Below, piece by piece: positions 1 through 7,637 of a stretch of 9,302 bases of DNA; position 1 is the stretch's first letter; each line of letters begins with the position of its first letter. The notes beneath the pieces are model-generated. The model had not been told where the DNA came from. It did no database searches and was given only the letters and a program-made list of their open reading frames with translations. The stretch is from an uncultured Clostridium sp. (GTDB lineage: Bacteria > Bacillota > Clostridia > Oscillospirales > Acutalibacteraceae): the NCBI GenBank assembly GCA_900547915.1, contig URIN01000033.1, positions 1 to 9,302 of the forward strand. The letters run 5' to 3'. Both the position numbers and the translations under genes were made by a program.

Positions 1-1581
1 ACCGTGTATTCCGCCGAGAGCACCTGACTGTGAACGTCGCACAACAGCCTTTACTGCACCCGAATATCCTTCCATATTTTTTTCAAGGTCTGAGAGCATC
101 TTTGCGCGTGAACGTTTTTCTGAAAGTGCCGAAGTTGCCTTTTCAAGCTGTTCTTTGAGTTTCTGCGCCTTATCTGTTTTGCCCTTAAGTTTAAGTGTAA
201 AACCGTTTACGGCATTTGTGTTTTCCTCTATCCTTTCCTGAAGGTCGGAAAGCATTTTTTCGCTTTTTTCTTTTTTCTGAGTTTCAGCATCTATCTCTGA
301 CTGAAGCTGTGCCGCAGCAGAATCGACATCGCCCTTGCGGGATTCGATTTCCTCCATACTCGACTGCGCCTGAGTAAGTTTAACCCTGTAATCTGAAAGC
401 TTCATCGTGAGAGAAGCAAGGGTGCTGTTGAGCTGTGAGGAAAGTTTTGAAAACTCTTCGTTTGAACTTAATAGCTGCTGAGTTTCACCCGTTACTTTTT
501 CAAGCTGCTGCCTTAAATCCTGTGATTTCTTGTCGCACTGCTCTATAAGCTCACGCTTCTGCGCTATGCTTTCGTCTATTGATTGATTGCCCTTTGCAAC
601 TGTTTCAATATCGTTTTCAAGTCTTTTTACCGTTTCTTCGTTATGTTCGAGATTTGCCTCTATTACCGATGCTTCACCGTCTTTTTTGAGTGCTTCCTCG
701 TCATAACCTGCCGCAGTATTTCTTATCTCATCAATTGAGGCGTTTATCTTAACAGTTTCCTCAAGTGCCGCCTCAATATCATTTTCAATACTTTTGAGTT
801 CATTTTCACAGATATTATAAGACTCGTTTGCGGCGTCTATTTTATGTTCTTGCTTGCGCAGTTCATTCGTAAATTTATTGATTTTATTTATCCAGACACC
901 TATTTCAAGCGTTTTCTTTTCTTCCGAAAGTTTAAGGAACTCAGCCGCTTTTTCGCTCTGAGCCTTTAAAGGGCCTACACGGCTTTCAAGTTCGCCCAAG
1001 ATATCGAGCAGGCGCACCAAATTTTCCTGAGCCTGGTCAAGTCTGCGCTGTGCGTCCGTCCTTTTATGACGAAAACGTGATATACCTGCCGCCTCTTCAA
1101 AAAGCTCACGCCTGTCCTCATTTTTAGCCGATATAATAGAATCGATCTTGCCCTGGCCTACTATAGAATACCCGTCAGCACCGAGACCGGTATCCATAAA
1201 CAATTCATGAATATCACGGCGTCTTACAAGTTCTCCGTCTATCTTATATTCGCTTTCACCGCTTCTGTAATAGCGGCGTGAAACGGTTACGGTATCGCCC
1301 TTATCCTTAAGCGTTTTATCGCTGTTATCAAGTGTTAGGCGAACCTGCGCAAATCCAACCGGTTTTCTTGTTGAAGTACCGCCGAAGATGACGTCCTCCA
1401 TTTTTGAACCTCTAAGGTTCTTTGTGGAGGTCTCACCGAGTACCCAGCGCACCGCATCCGAAATATTACTTTTTCCCGAACCGTTGGGTCCTACTACGGC
1501 GGTTATGCCCCTGCCGAAAGAAAGTTCCGTTTTATCGGGAAAGGACTTGAAGCCCTGCATTTCAAGTGTTTTTAATATCAT
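1..1581 (-). CDS. smc: Chromosome segregation ATPase SMC, N-terminal half (3' part beyond window)
   Basis: SMC is the ATPase core of the bacterial condensin complex (with ScpA and ScpB) that organises and segregates the nucleoid. The frame starts at ATG 1581 and stays open for 527 codons to the window edge, so the C-terminal half is missing by truncation of the window, not by mutation. Visible in the translation: N-terminal head with Walker A GPNGSGKS at residues 31-38, the NLRGSKMEDVIFGG block at 55-68 (containing the R-loop region), and the Q-loop Gln in VGQGKID at about 143. From about residue 170 there is a long, charged, Glu/Lys/Gln-rich heptad-like coiled coil. The last ~25 residues (EGYSGAVKAVV...GGIHG) match the start of the hinge domain. 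The Walker B and signature motifs lie in the missing part. The gene abuts the radical SAM gene (its TAA ends exactly before this ATG), and a GAGGA site lies 8 nt upstream. Identification is very secure. Confidence 0.97.
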   Translation of the reverse strand, partial: MILKTLEMQGFKSFPDKTELSFGRGITAVVGPNGSGKSNISDAVRWVLGETSTKNLRGSKMEDVIFGGTSTRKPVGFAQVRLTLDNSDKTLKDKGDTVTVSRRYYRSGESEYKIDGELVRRRDIHELFMDTGLGADGYSIVGQGKIDSIISAKNEDRRELFEEAAGISRFRHKRTDAQRRLDQAQENLVRLLDILGELESRVGPLKAQSEKAAEFLKLSEEKKTLEIGVWINKINKFTNELRKQEHKIDAANESYNICENELKSIENDIEAALEETVKINASIDEIRNTAAGYDEEALKKDGEASVIEANLEHNEETVKRLENDIETVAKGNQSIDESIAQKRELIEQCDKKSQDLRQQLEKVTGETQQLLSSNEEFSKLSSQLNSTLASLTMKLSDYRVKLTQAQSSMEEIESRKGDVDSAAAQLQSEIDAETQKKEKSEKMLSDLQERIEENTNAVNGFTLKLKGKTDKAQKLKEQLEKATSALSEKRSRAKMLSDLEKNMEGYSGAVKAVVRRSQSGALGGIHG

Positions 1582-2562
1582 TTAAATTATCCTCAGTTCA
1601 TCTGGGCCTAAAGAGTTATTATACTTGATGTCAAGCTTATATCCTGCTTTTTCAAGTTCAGCAAGATTTGATTTTTTATTGCCCAGAAGTTTTGAAATAG
1701 ATTTTTGGTTTATAAAGACCTGATGCTCGCCAGGAGGTGTCTTGACTATCTGATTGAACATCATTTTTGATATAACCATCTCGCCGAGGCATTCGTGGTA
1801 GCCGCCGGCAAGCATATTTTCCTTGACATCGCCGCTGGAATGAAGCCCCACTCTAATAACATCAATATTGTTCTGCTCAAAGAACTCAACAAGATCAGCA
1901 CAAAGTGCAACAGTCTTTTTGAGAGTGGTCGGTTTATATTCGCCGCTTTCATAAAGCTTGGCAAGATATGTACCTTTGAGCACTACCGTGGGATAAATTC
2001 TGACGGTTTTCGGTTTAAGTTTAGCGAACTCCCTTGCTGTTGCAAAATCAAGACCGCGGTTTGACATATATAGGTCTGTCATCATCTGAAGCCCAAGCTC
2101 AAAATTTCTTTTTCTGATAAGATTTGCGGCGTTTCTGACATCTTCTGCCGTATGGCCGCGCAGATTTGCCGCAAGCACCTTATCATTCATATTCTGAGCA
2201 CCCAGCTCAATTGAAGTAACGCCGTATTTTTTGAGAATTGAAAGTATCTCATCATCTATAAAATCGGGGCGTGTTGATATTCTTATACCCTTCACGCTGC
2301 CGTTTTTAACATAAGGATAAGCCGCCTCAAGCAGAGACACCATATAATCTCTGTCTATTGCGGTAAAAGAGCCGCCGAAAAAAGCAATTTCATATTCAAA
2401 CCTGCTGTCTACGTTTGACCTGAGTGCCGTTTCAACAGTATCTTTGACATCCTGAGCCGTGGGCGCTTTCGTCTGCCCTGTTATGGTGTTTTGATTGCAG
2501 AAAGAACACTTGTGAGGGCAGCCTATATGAGGCACGAAAATAGAAATATTGCTTTTTCTCAT
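1582..2562 (-). CDS. Elp3-like radical SAM protein of the rnc-smc neighbourhood
   Basis: A 326-residue radical SAM enzyme; its substrate is unknown. The cluster-binding motif C15-x3-C19-x2-C22 (GCPHKCSFC) should hold a [4Fe-4S] cluster that cleaves S-adenosylmethionine. FFGGSF at 61-66 is the SAM-binding GGE-type motif, here GGS as in Elp3-related proteins. RISTRPD at 94-100 and ELGAQN at 119-124 are further family blocks. The second half begins with RIYPTVVLKGT (from 188) and resembles the C-terminal domain that follows the radical SAM core in this family. Unlike full Elp3 there is no acetyltransferase domain, and the protein is much shorter. The usual MMxGLPG-type loop reads MMTDLYM (about 160-166). 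Genes of this type commonly sit between rnc and smc in Clostridia. The start ATG overlaps the rnc stop by 4 bp (ATGA). Family assignment is firm; a role in tRNA or other RNA modification is only a guess. Confidence 0.9.
   Translation of the reverse strand: MRKSNISIFVPHIGCPHKCSFCNQNTITGQTKAPTAQDVKDTVETALRSNVDSRFEYEIAFFGGSFTAIDRDYMVSLLEAAYPYVKNGSVKGIRISTRPDFIDDEILSILKKYGVTSIELGAQNMNDKVLAANLRGHTAEDVRNAANLIRKRNFELGLQMMTDLYMSNRGLDFATAREFAKLKPKTVRIYPTVVLKGTYLAKLYESGEYKPTTLKKTVALCADLVEFFEQNNIDVIRVGLHSSGDVKENMLAGGYHECLGEMVISKMMFNQIVKTPPGEHQVFINQKSISKLLGNKKSNLAELEKAGYKLDIKYNNSLGPDELRII
1590..1594 (-). promoter_or_regulatory. Ribosome binding site of smc
   Basis: GAGGA on the minus strand with an 8-nt spacer to the ATG at 1579-1581. 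It lies inside the last codons of the radical SAM gene, so smc is probably translated by initiation within, and coupled to, the end of that gene. It supports the chosen SMC start, which also agrees with the family's N-terminus. Confidence 0.75.
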
Positions 2563-3242
2563 AATCCCATCAACTCCAAAGCCTGCTTTGCCGCTTCCTG
2601 CTCAGCCTGTTTTTTGCTTCTGCCCGTACCCTTGCCGATAACGTTTGAATTAAGGTGAACCTCTATCTCATACCGTTTATCGTGGTCCGGTCCGCTTACA
2701 TTTGTGACAACATAATTTAGAGTTTCTTCGTGACTTTCCTGAACTATTTCCTGTAATTTGGTTTTATAATCCTTGAAATTGATATGATGCGTTGCAACAG
2801 ACGAATTAAGAAAACGCAGAACAAATTCTCTTGCGCACTCGATACCGCCGTCAAGATACACGGCTGCTATTACAGCTTCAAACGCGTTTTCAAGATTTGA
2901 ATTGCGCTCTCTGCCCCCGTTTGCGTCTTCTCCCTTGCCAAGATACAAATAATCCCCGAGGGATATCTGACGCGCGTATTCTGAAAGTGACGCGGTGCAC
3001 ACAAGGCCTGAACGCAGCTTTGTAAGATCTCCCTCCGGCATTGACGGAAATCTTTTATAAAGGAAATCCGCCGATATCAGCGAAAGCACAGCGTCCCCCA
3101 GAAACTCAAGTCTTTCGTTGAACGGACCGGAATTTCTGTTTTCATTGGCATAACTGCTGTGAGTAAGCGCCTGTTTTAAGACCGATTTGTCTTTAAAGAC
3201 ATAACCGATATTATTTTCAAGTGAAGATAAATTACTGTTCAT
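2559..3242 (-). CDS. rnc: Ribonuclease III
   Basis: RNase III cleaves double-stranded RNA as a dimer, processing the 30S pre-rRNA and various mRNAs and antisense RNAs in the cytoplasm. The protein has 227 residues, a normal length. The N-terminal nuclease domain (about 1-150) holds the signature NERLEFLGDAVL at 42-53. Aligned to the E. coli enzyme with a constant offset of five, E43, E46, D50, E70 and E122 match its acidic residues, but the position of E. coli D114 is N119 (AAC at 2886-2888). A C-terminal dsRNA-binding domain spans about 154-227 (DYKTKLQE... and ...GRSKKQAEQEAAKQAL). The start overlaps the plsX end by 11 bp, with an AAAGG about 12 nt upstream; the end overlaps the radical SAM start by 4 bp. 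acpP, which often lies between plsX and rnc, is absent. Identity is secure; the effect of N119 is unknown. Confidence 0.96.
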   Translation of the reverse strand: MNSNLSSLENNIGYVFKDKSVLKQALTHSSYANENRNSGPFNERLEFLGDAVLSLISADFLYKRFPSMPEGDLTKLRSGLVCTASLSEYARQISLGDYLYLGKGEDANGGRERNSNLENAFEAVIAAVYLDGGIECAREFVLRFLNSSVATHHINFKDYKTKLQEIVQESHEETLNYVVTNVSGPDHDKRYEIEVHLNSNVIGKGTGRSKKQAEQEAAKQALELMGL

Positions 3243-4230
3243 TTACATCAAATGCCTTTTCAATTTCATTTATAAGATCGTTTTCAAGAAACCAAACCGC
3301 CTGCTTGATAGCGTTTTTAAACGTGCGAGCGTCAGCACTGCCGTGCGCCTTGATAACGGGTTTCTTTACACCGAGAAGCACGGCTCCGCCGTATTCCTTA
3401 TAATCAAACTGCTTTTTCATTTCATTTATTCCGCCGAGCACGCCGACAGCTGAAAGCATTGTGAAGATATTTTTCTTGAAAACGGATTTTACTTCATTCA
3501 TAAGCGCTTTTGCAACGCCCTCATACATTTTGAGGACAAGGTTGCCGGAAAATCCGTCCGCAACTACTACATCTGCGTCTCCGAACGGTATCTGCCGCGC
3601 CTCGATATTACCGATAAAATTATAATCGGCATTTTTCATAAGAGCGTAAGCTTCTTTTACAACGGGCGTGCCTTTTGTTTCTTCTGTTCCGTTATTTACT
3701 AAAGCGACACGCGGATTCTGGAAGCCGAGAATATGCTTCATATAAAGACTGCCGAGCATACCGAACTGACAGAGGAAATCTGATCTGCACTCTGTATTTG
3801 CGCCGCAGTCAAGAAGAAGAAACGGCTTATTTACGCTTGGCATAACGGAAGCGATACACGGCCTTTTAACGCCTTTTATCCTTTTGGTAATAAGAGTTGC
3901 ACCCACAGTGATTGCACCTGTGTTACCCGCTGATACGAAAGCGTCTCCTGCACCCTCATTAAGTAATCTAAAGCCTGTGCCCATACTTGAATCGGATTTT
4001 TCCTTGAGAACGGATTTTGCGCTGTCCGTCATAAGAATATCCTCTCCAGTGGCATTGGCAATTTCTGTTTTTTTAAGCTTTATATTATTATCTTTTACGC
4101 ATTTGCGGATCTTATTTTCATCGCCCACAAGAAGTATATCAGTGCCGAATTCATCAACTGCCATCTGTGAGCCTTTTATTATTTCAAGCGGTGCGTTGTC
4201 TCCTCCAAACGCGTCAACAATAATCTTCAT
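3232..4230 (-). CDS. plsX: Phosphate acyltransferase PlsX
   Basis: PlsX converts acyl-ACP and phosphate to acyl-phosphate, the donor used by PlsY to acylate glycerol-3-phosphate at the start of phospholipid synthesis. It is a peripheral membrane enzyme. The 332-residue length is normal. Characteristic blocks: VDAFGGDNAP at 5-14, VSAGNTGA at 99-106, LDCGAN at 140-145, VNNGTEETKG at 178-187, VADGFSGN at 223-230, and EYGGAVLLGV followed by IKAHGS at 279-298. A minor departure is NIEARQIP at 208-215, where many relatives have GR after Glu. The ATG lies 17 bp inside the end of trmFO and is preceded by AAAGGA at 4240-4245 with a 9-nt spacer, so translational coupling is likely. It reads directly into rnc. 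No FapR-type regulator gene or site is visible. Confidence 0.97.
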   Translation of the reverse strand: MKIIVDAFGGDNAPLEIIKGSQMAVDEFGTDILLVGDENKIRKCVKDNNIKLKKTEIANATGEDILMTDSAKSVLKEKSDSSMGTGFRLLNEGAGDAFVSAGNTGAITVGATLITKRIKGVKRPCIASVMPSVNKPFLLLDCGANTECRSDFLCQFGMLGSLYMKHILGFQNPRVALVNNGTEETKGTPVVKEAYALMKNADYNFIGNIEARQIPFGDADVVVADGFSGNLVLKMYEGVAKALMNEVKSVFKKNIFTMLSAVGVLGGINEMKKQFDYKEYGGAVLLGVKKPVIKAHGSADARTFKNAIKQAVWFLENDLINEIEKAFDVNEQ

Positions 4231-5521
4231 CGCTTATTATCCTTTCCAAAGCGCCTAGCGCTCTTTCAGCCAAAGCAGAGTAACGCTGCTTCTTATCCCT
4301 TATTTTGGGCTCAATGGGCGGCAGAATTCCAAAATTAGCGCCCATTGGCTGAAAGTCCTTAACTGTTTCATCACTTATATATGAGCAGAGCGCTCCCGTC
4401 ATTGTAACTGCGGGAAGCTCCTGCGGAGCTTTTCCGTGAGCAATGCGCACTGCGTTTTTACCTGCTATTATTCCAGATGCCGCGGATTCCATATATCCCT
4501 CAACGCCTGTTATCTGCCCTGCAAAAAATACATTGGGCTGTTTTCTCAGTTGAAAAGCGCCGTTTAGCAGGCGCGGCGAATCAAGAAACGAATTTCTGTG
4601 CATAACGCCGTATCTTACAAATTCCGCATTTTCAAGCCCGGGTATCATTGAAAAAACTCTTTTCTGTTCACCGAACTTAAGATTTGTCTGAAAACCGACA
4701 AGATTGAACATTGTGCCGGCAGAATTCTCACGCCTAAGCTGAACTGCCGCCCAAGGTCTGTGGCCTGTTCTAGGGTCAACAAGTCCAACCGGTTTCATCG
4801 GTCCGAATCTTGGTGCGTCCGCTCCGCGTTTTGCAAGTTTTTCTATCGGCATACATCCTTCGTACACATCAAAATCGTGAAGGACTGCACCCTGGGCATT
4901 TACAAGTTCTGATATAAAATTCTCATACTGCTCTTTGTTGAAGGGGCAGTTGAGGTAATCGCTCTCGCCGCCTCTGCCGTAGCGAGAAGCTCCGAAAACT
5001 ATATCCATATCAATACTGTCCGCCGTAATTATGGGAGCGGCGGCGTCATAAAACGAAAGATAATCGCCGCATAATGATTTTATGCTTTCGCTCATAGCTC
5101 CGTCAGTAAGAGGACCTGTGGCAACTATCGTTACGGTGCCGTCCTCAAAAGGAATTTCATCAACCGTGGAGTTTACGACCGTTATATTCGGGTGTGATCT
5201 GATTTTCTCGGTAACCGTGGAGGAAAATATATTCCTGTCTACGGCAAGAGCTCCGCCTGCTGCTACTGCGCACCCCCTTGCAACGGGAACGGTAAGTGAG
5301 CCGAGGCGTGCCATTTCTTCTTTTAAGAGACCTGCGGCGGAATCTATCCTTGCGGCTTTAAGGGAATTTGAACAGACAAGTTCTGCAAAATCGTCCGATT
5401 TATGGGCGGGTGATCTTCTGAGCGGTTTCTGCTCAAACAGCATTACCCTTTCACCGGCGTTTGCTATCTGCCACGCGGCTTCCGTGCCGGCAAGGCCGGC
5501 TCCGATAACATTAAATTTCAT
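4214..5521 (-). CDS. trmFO: Methylenetetrahydrofolate--tRNA-(uracil-54-C5)-methyltransferase TrmFO
   Basis: TrmFO makes ribothymidine at position 54 of the tRNA T-loop, using 5,10-methylenetetrahydrofolate as carbon donor and FAD/NADPH as reductant, unlike SAM-dependent TrmA. The protein has 435 residues, typical for the family. The N-terminal FAD site VIGAGLAGTEAAW (5-17) has the GxGxxG fingerprint. CSNSLKA at 50-56 contains C50, and YEGCMPIE at 220-227 contains C223; these match the two functional cysteines known from the B. subtilis enzyme (C53 and C226). FGPMKPVGL and the C-terminal FAD-contacting block FFAGQITGVEGYMESAASG are also present. It starts 2 nt after the topA stop and overlaps plsX by 17 bp. 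Its ribosome binding site is weak, consistent with coupling to topA. The topA-trmFO order is standard in Firmicutes. Confidence 0.97.
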   Translation of the reverse strand: MKFNVIGAGLAGTEAAWQIANAGERVMLFEQKPLRRSPAHKSDDFAELVCSNSLKAARIDSAAGLLKEEMARLGSLTVPVARGCAVAAGGALAVDRNIFSSTVTEKIRSHPNITVVNSTVDEIPFEDGTVTIVATGPLTDGAMSESIKSLCGDYLSFYDAAAPIITADSIDMDIVFGASRYGRGGESDYLNCPFNKEQYENFISELVNAQGAVLHDFDVYEGCMPIEKLAKRGADAPRFGPMKPVGLVDPRTGHRPWAAVQLRRENSAGTMFNLVGFQTNLKFGEQKRVFSMIPGLENAEFVRYGVMHRNSFLDSPRLLNGAFQLRKQPNVFFAGQITGVEGYMESAASGIIAGKNAVRIAHGKAPQELPAVTMTGALCSYISDETVKDFQPMGANFGILPPIEPKIRDKKQRYSALAERALGALERIISDEDYC

Positions 5522-5523
5522 AT

Positions 5524-7620
5524 TTACTCTTCGCTTTTCTTTTTCCTGGCGGGCTTTGTAAAACCACAGCCTTCAGTATCAGGGCAATACAGCACATTGC
5601 CTTTTCTTCTGAACAGTGATTTGCCGCAGCGAGGGCATACTTCATCGCTTGGAATATCCCAAGTCATAAAGTTACATTCAGGATAATTTGAACAGCCGTA
5701 GAATGCTGCGCCCTTTCTTGTTTTCTTTTCAATTACATCGCCGCCGCAGCGCGGACATTTTGCCTTTGTTTTAAGCACGAGCGGCTTAGTATTCTTACAT
5801 TCAGGATAACCGGGGCAGGCAAGGAACTTACCAAATCTGCCTACTTTGACGACCATATTTCTGCCGCACTTTTCACAGATTTCGTCTGTTTCTTCTTCCT
5901 TGAGTTTTATCTTTACGCCCTGCATTTCCTTTTTTGCTTTTTCGAGCGGCTTTTCAAAATCATCGTAGTAACGGCGTATCATATCGATATAATCTTTTTC
6001 GCCGCTGTCTATCTTATCAAGATCCTCTTCCATTTTTGAGGTGTATTTTACGTTTACGATATTCGGCATTTTATCCTTTAGCAGTTTTATTACCGCCTCT
6101 CCGAGTTCGGTGGGCACAAACTGCTTGCCTTCACGCTTAACATACTCACGCGAAACGATAGTTGAAGTTATCGTTACATAAGTTGACGGTCTGCCGACAC
6201 CGTTTTCCTCAAGCGCTTTTGTAAGGCTTGCTTCGGTGTATCTTGCGGGCGGCTGTGTAAAGTGCTGATTGCCCTCAAGTGATTTCAGGCGGAGTTTATC
6301 ACCTGTTTTAATCTCAGGCAACGGCGCCGAAGAATCTTTGGAAGCATCGTCTTTAGACTCTTCATAAAGGACGGTAAATCCGTCAAACTTAACCGTATAT
6401 CCCGATGCGGTAAACACATAATCTCCCGCAGTTATCTCTGCACGTACAGTCTCCTGAAGGCAGTTTTCCATAAGGGAAGCTATGAAGCGTTCCCAGATAA
6501 GTTTATAAATCTTATACTGATCACTTGTGAGTGATGATTTTACCTGTGCGGGAGTTACGCCCGGCATAGAGGGACGGATAGCTTCGTGGCCGTCCTGAAT
6601 ATTGCCCTTTGATTTGAAAAACCTGGGTTTTTTGGGCAGATACTTTTCACCGTAATTATCAAGAATGAACTGATTGCCCGCAGCACGTGCTTCATCTGAA
6701 ATACGAAGCGAGTCGGTACGCATATAGGTAATAAGACCGACTGTGCCGAGATTTTCAACATCAACACCTTCATAAAGTTCCTGAGCTGCTTTCATAGTTC
6801 TTCTTGCCTGGAATGAAAGTCGTCTTGAAGCCTCCTGCTGAAGGGTTGAAGTGATGAACGGCGGTGTGGGGCTCTTTTTACGTGTGCCCTTTTTAACTGA
6901 TGTTACAATATACTCAGCGCCGTCAAGATCACTTAAAATCTTATCACTTTCCTCTTTGCATGTTATTTTTATCTTTTTGCCGTCCTTACTGTTTATGGCT
7001 GCCGGGAAAGTTTTTTTGCTTGGGGGATTTGTGAACTTAGCGTCTATTGACCAGTATTCTTCAGGTTTAAACGCTCTTATCTCCTCTTCCCTGTCAACAA
7101 CAAGGCGGAGCGCTACTGACTGAACTCTGCCCGCCGAAAGACCTCTTCTTATCTTCTGGCTGATGAACGGGGAAAGCTTATAACCGATAAGCCTGTCAAG
7201 GATACGTCTTGCCTGCTGTGCGTCTACAAGATCTATATCTATACAGCGTGGCTGTTCCATACCCTGCTCAACGCCGTGCTTTGTAATTTCGTTGAAAGTA
7301 ACTCTGTTTTTCTCTTTCAAATCAAGACCCAAAATAGTTGCAAGATGCCAGCTTATTGCTTCTCCCTCTCTATCAGGGTCCGTTGCGAGATAGACATAAT
7401 CTGATTTATCCGCTTTTTTCTGAAGTTCTTTAACAAAGTTTTCCTTACCCTTGATTATTGCGTATTTGGGGGCAAAATCGTGCTCAATATCAACCGAAAG
7501 TCTTGCTGACGGTAGGTCACGTACATGACCCATTGAAGCAACGACTTCAAACCCTTTTCCTAGATAGCCTTTTATATTCTTTGCCTTTGCAGGCGACTCA
7601 ACTATTACAAGTTTTGACAT
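5524..7620 (-). CDS. topA: DNA topoisomerase I (type IA, omega protein)
   Basis: Topoisomerase I relaxes negative supercoils by passing strands through a single-strand break and restrains hypernegative supercoiling behind RNA polymerase. The protein has 698 residues. The N-terminal TOPRIM domain starts VIVESPAKAK (5-14, conserved E8) and carries the metal site D81-x-D83-x-E85 (TDPDREGEAISWH). The catalytic tyrosine is Y299 in LITYMRTDS. The DNA-gate region includes LSAGRVQSVALR (161-172) and the QPPARYTEASL block (456-466). The C-terminus has three four-cysteine zinc ribbons: C582/C585/C602/C608, C622/C625/C643/C649 and C662/C665/C679/C685, followed by a basic tail. Three ribbons and this length fit a complete Firmicutes TopA. 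It follows dprA after a 17-nt gap holding an AAGGA site (12-nt spacer, slightly long), and is followed by trmFO after 2 nt. Confidence 0.98.
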   Translation of the reverse strand: MSKLVIVESPAKAKNIKGYLGKGFEVVASMGHVRDLPSARLSVDIEHDFAPKYAIIKGKENFVKELQKKADKSDYVYLATDPDREGEAISWHLATILGLDLKEKNRVTFNEITKHGVEQGMEQPRCIDIDLVDAQQARRILDRLIGYKLSPFISQKIRRGLSAGRVQSVALRLVVDREEEIRAFKPEEYWSIDAKFTNPPSKKTFPAAINSKDGKKIKITCKEESDKILSDLDGAEYIVTSVKKGTRKKSPTPPFITSTLQQEASRRLSFQARRTMKAAQELYEGVDVENLGTVGLITYMRTDSLRISDEARAAGNQFILDNYGEKYLPKKPRFFKSKGNIQDGHEAIRPSMPGVTPAQVKSSLTSDQYKIYKLIWERFIASLMENCLQETVRAEITAGDYVFTASGYTVKFDGFTVLYEESKDDASKDSSAPLPEIKTGDKLRLKSLEGNQHFTQPPARYTEASLTKALEENGVGRPSTYVTITSTIVSREYVKREGKQFVPTELGEAVIKLLKDKMPNIVNVKYTSKMEEDLDKIDSGEKDYIDMIRRYYDDFEKPLEKAKKEMQGVKIKLKEEETDEICEKCGRNMVVKVGRFGKFLACPGYPECKNTKPLVLKTKAKCPRCGGDVIEKKTRKGAAFYGCSNYPECNFMTWDIPSDEVCPRCGKSLFRRKGNVLYCPDTEGCGFTKPARKKKSEE

Positions 7621-7637
7621 ATTGTGATTAATTCCTT

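Noticed and set aside
1..1581. Possible truncated or pseudogenised smc, because no stop codon is found.
   Set aside because: The frame is open up to the window edge and breaks off at the expected start of the hinge domain. The rest simply lies outside the window.
1614..1639. Minus-strand TTGACA followed by TATAAT inside the end of the radical SAM gene, suggesting a private smc promoter.
   Set aside because: The two hexamers are only 5 bp apart, far from the roughly 17 bp needed, and both are ordinary codons of the LDIKYNN stretch. No suitable -35 lies 17 bp upstream of the TATAAT.
3884..4258. Plus-strand open frame of 124 codons opposite plsX.
   Set aside because: It has low-complexity, Ser/Pro/Leu-rich composition with no domain and is wholly antisense to conserved plsX. 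It is a shadow.
5082..5561. Plus-strand open frame of 159 codons opposite trmFO.
   Set aside because: It lies antisense to a strongly conserved gene, has no recognisable domain and spans the topA-trmFO junction. It is a shadow of the opposite frame's codon use.
7621..7637. Gap between dprA and topA as a possible terminator or promoter site.
   Set aside because: It is only 17 nt long, contains a purine-rich ribosome binding site for topA, and has no inverted repeat or T-run.
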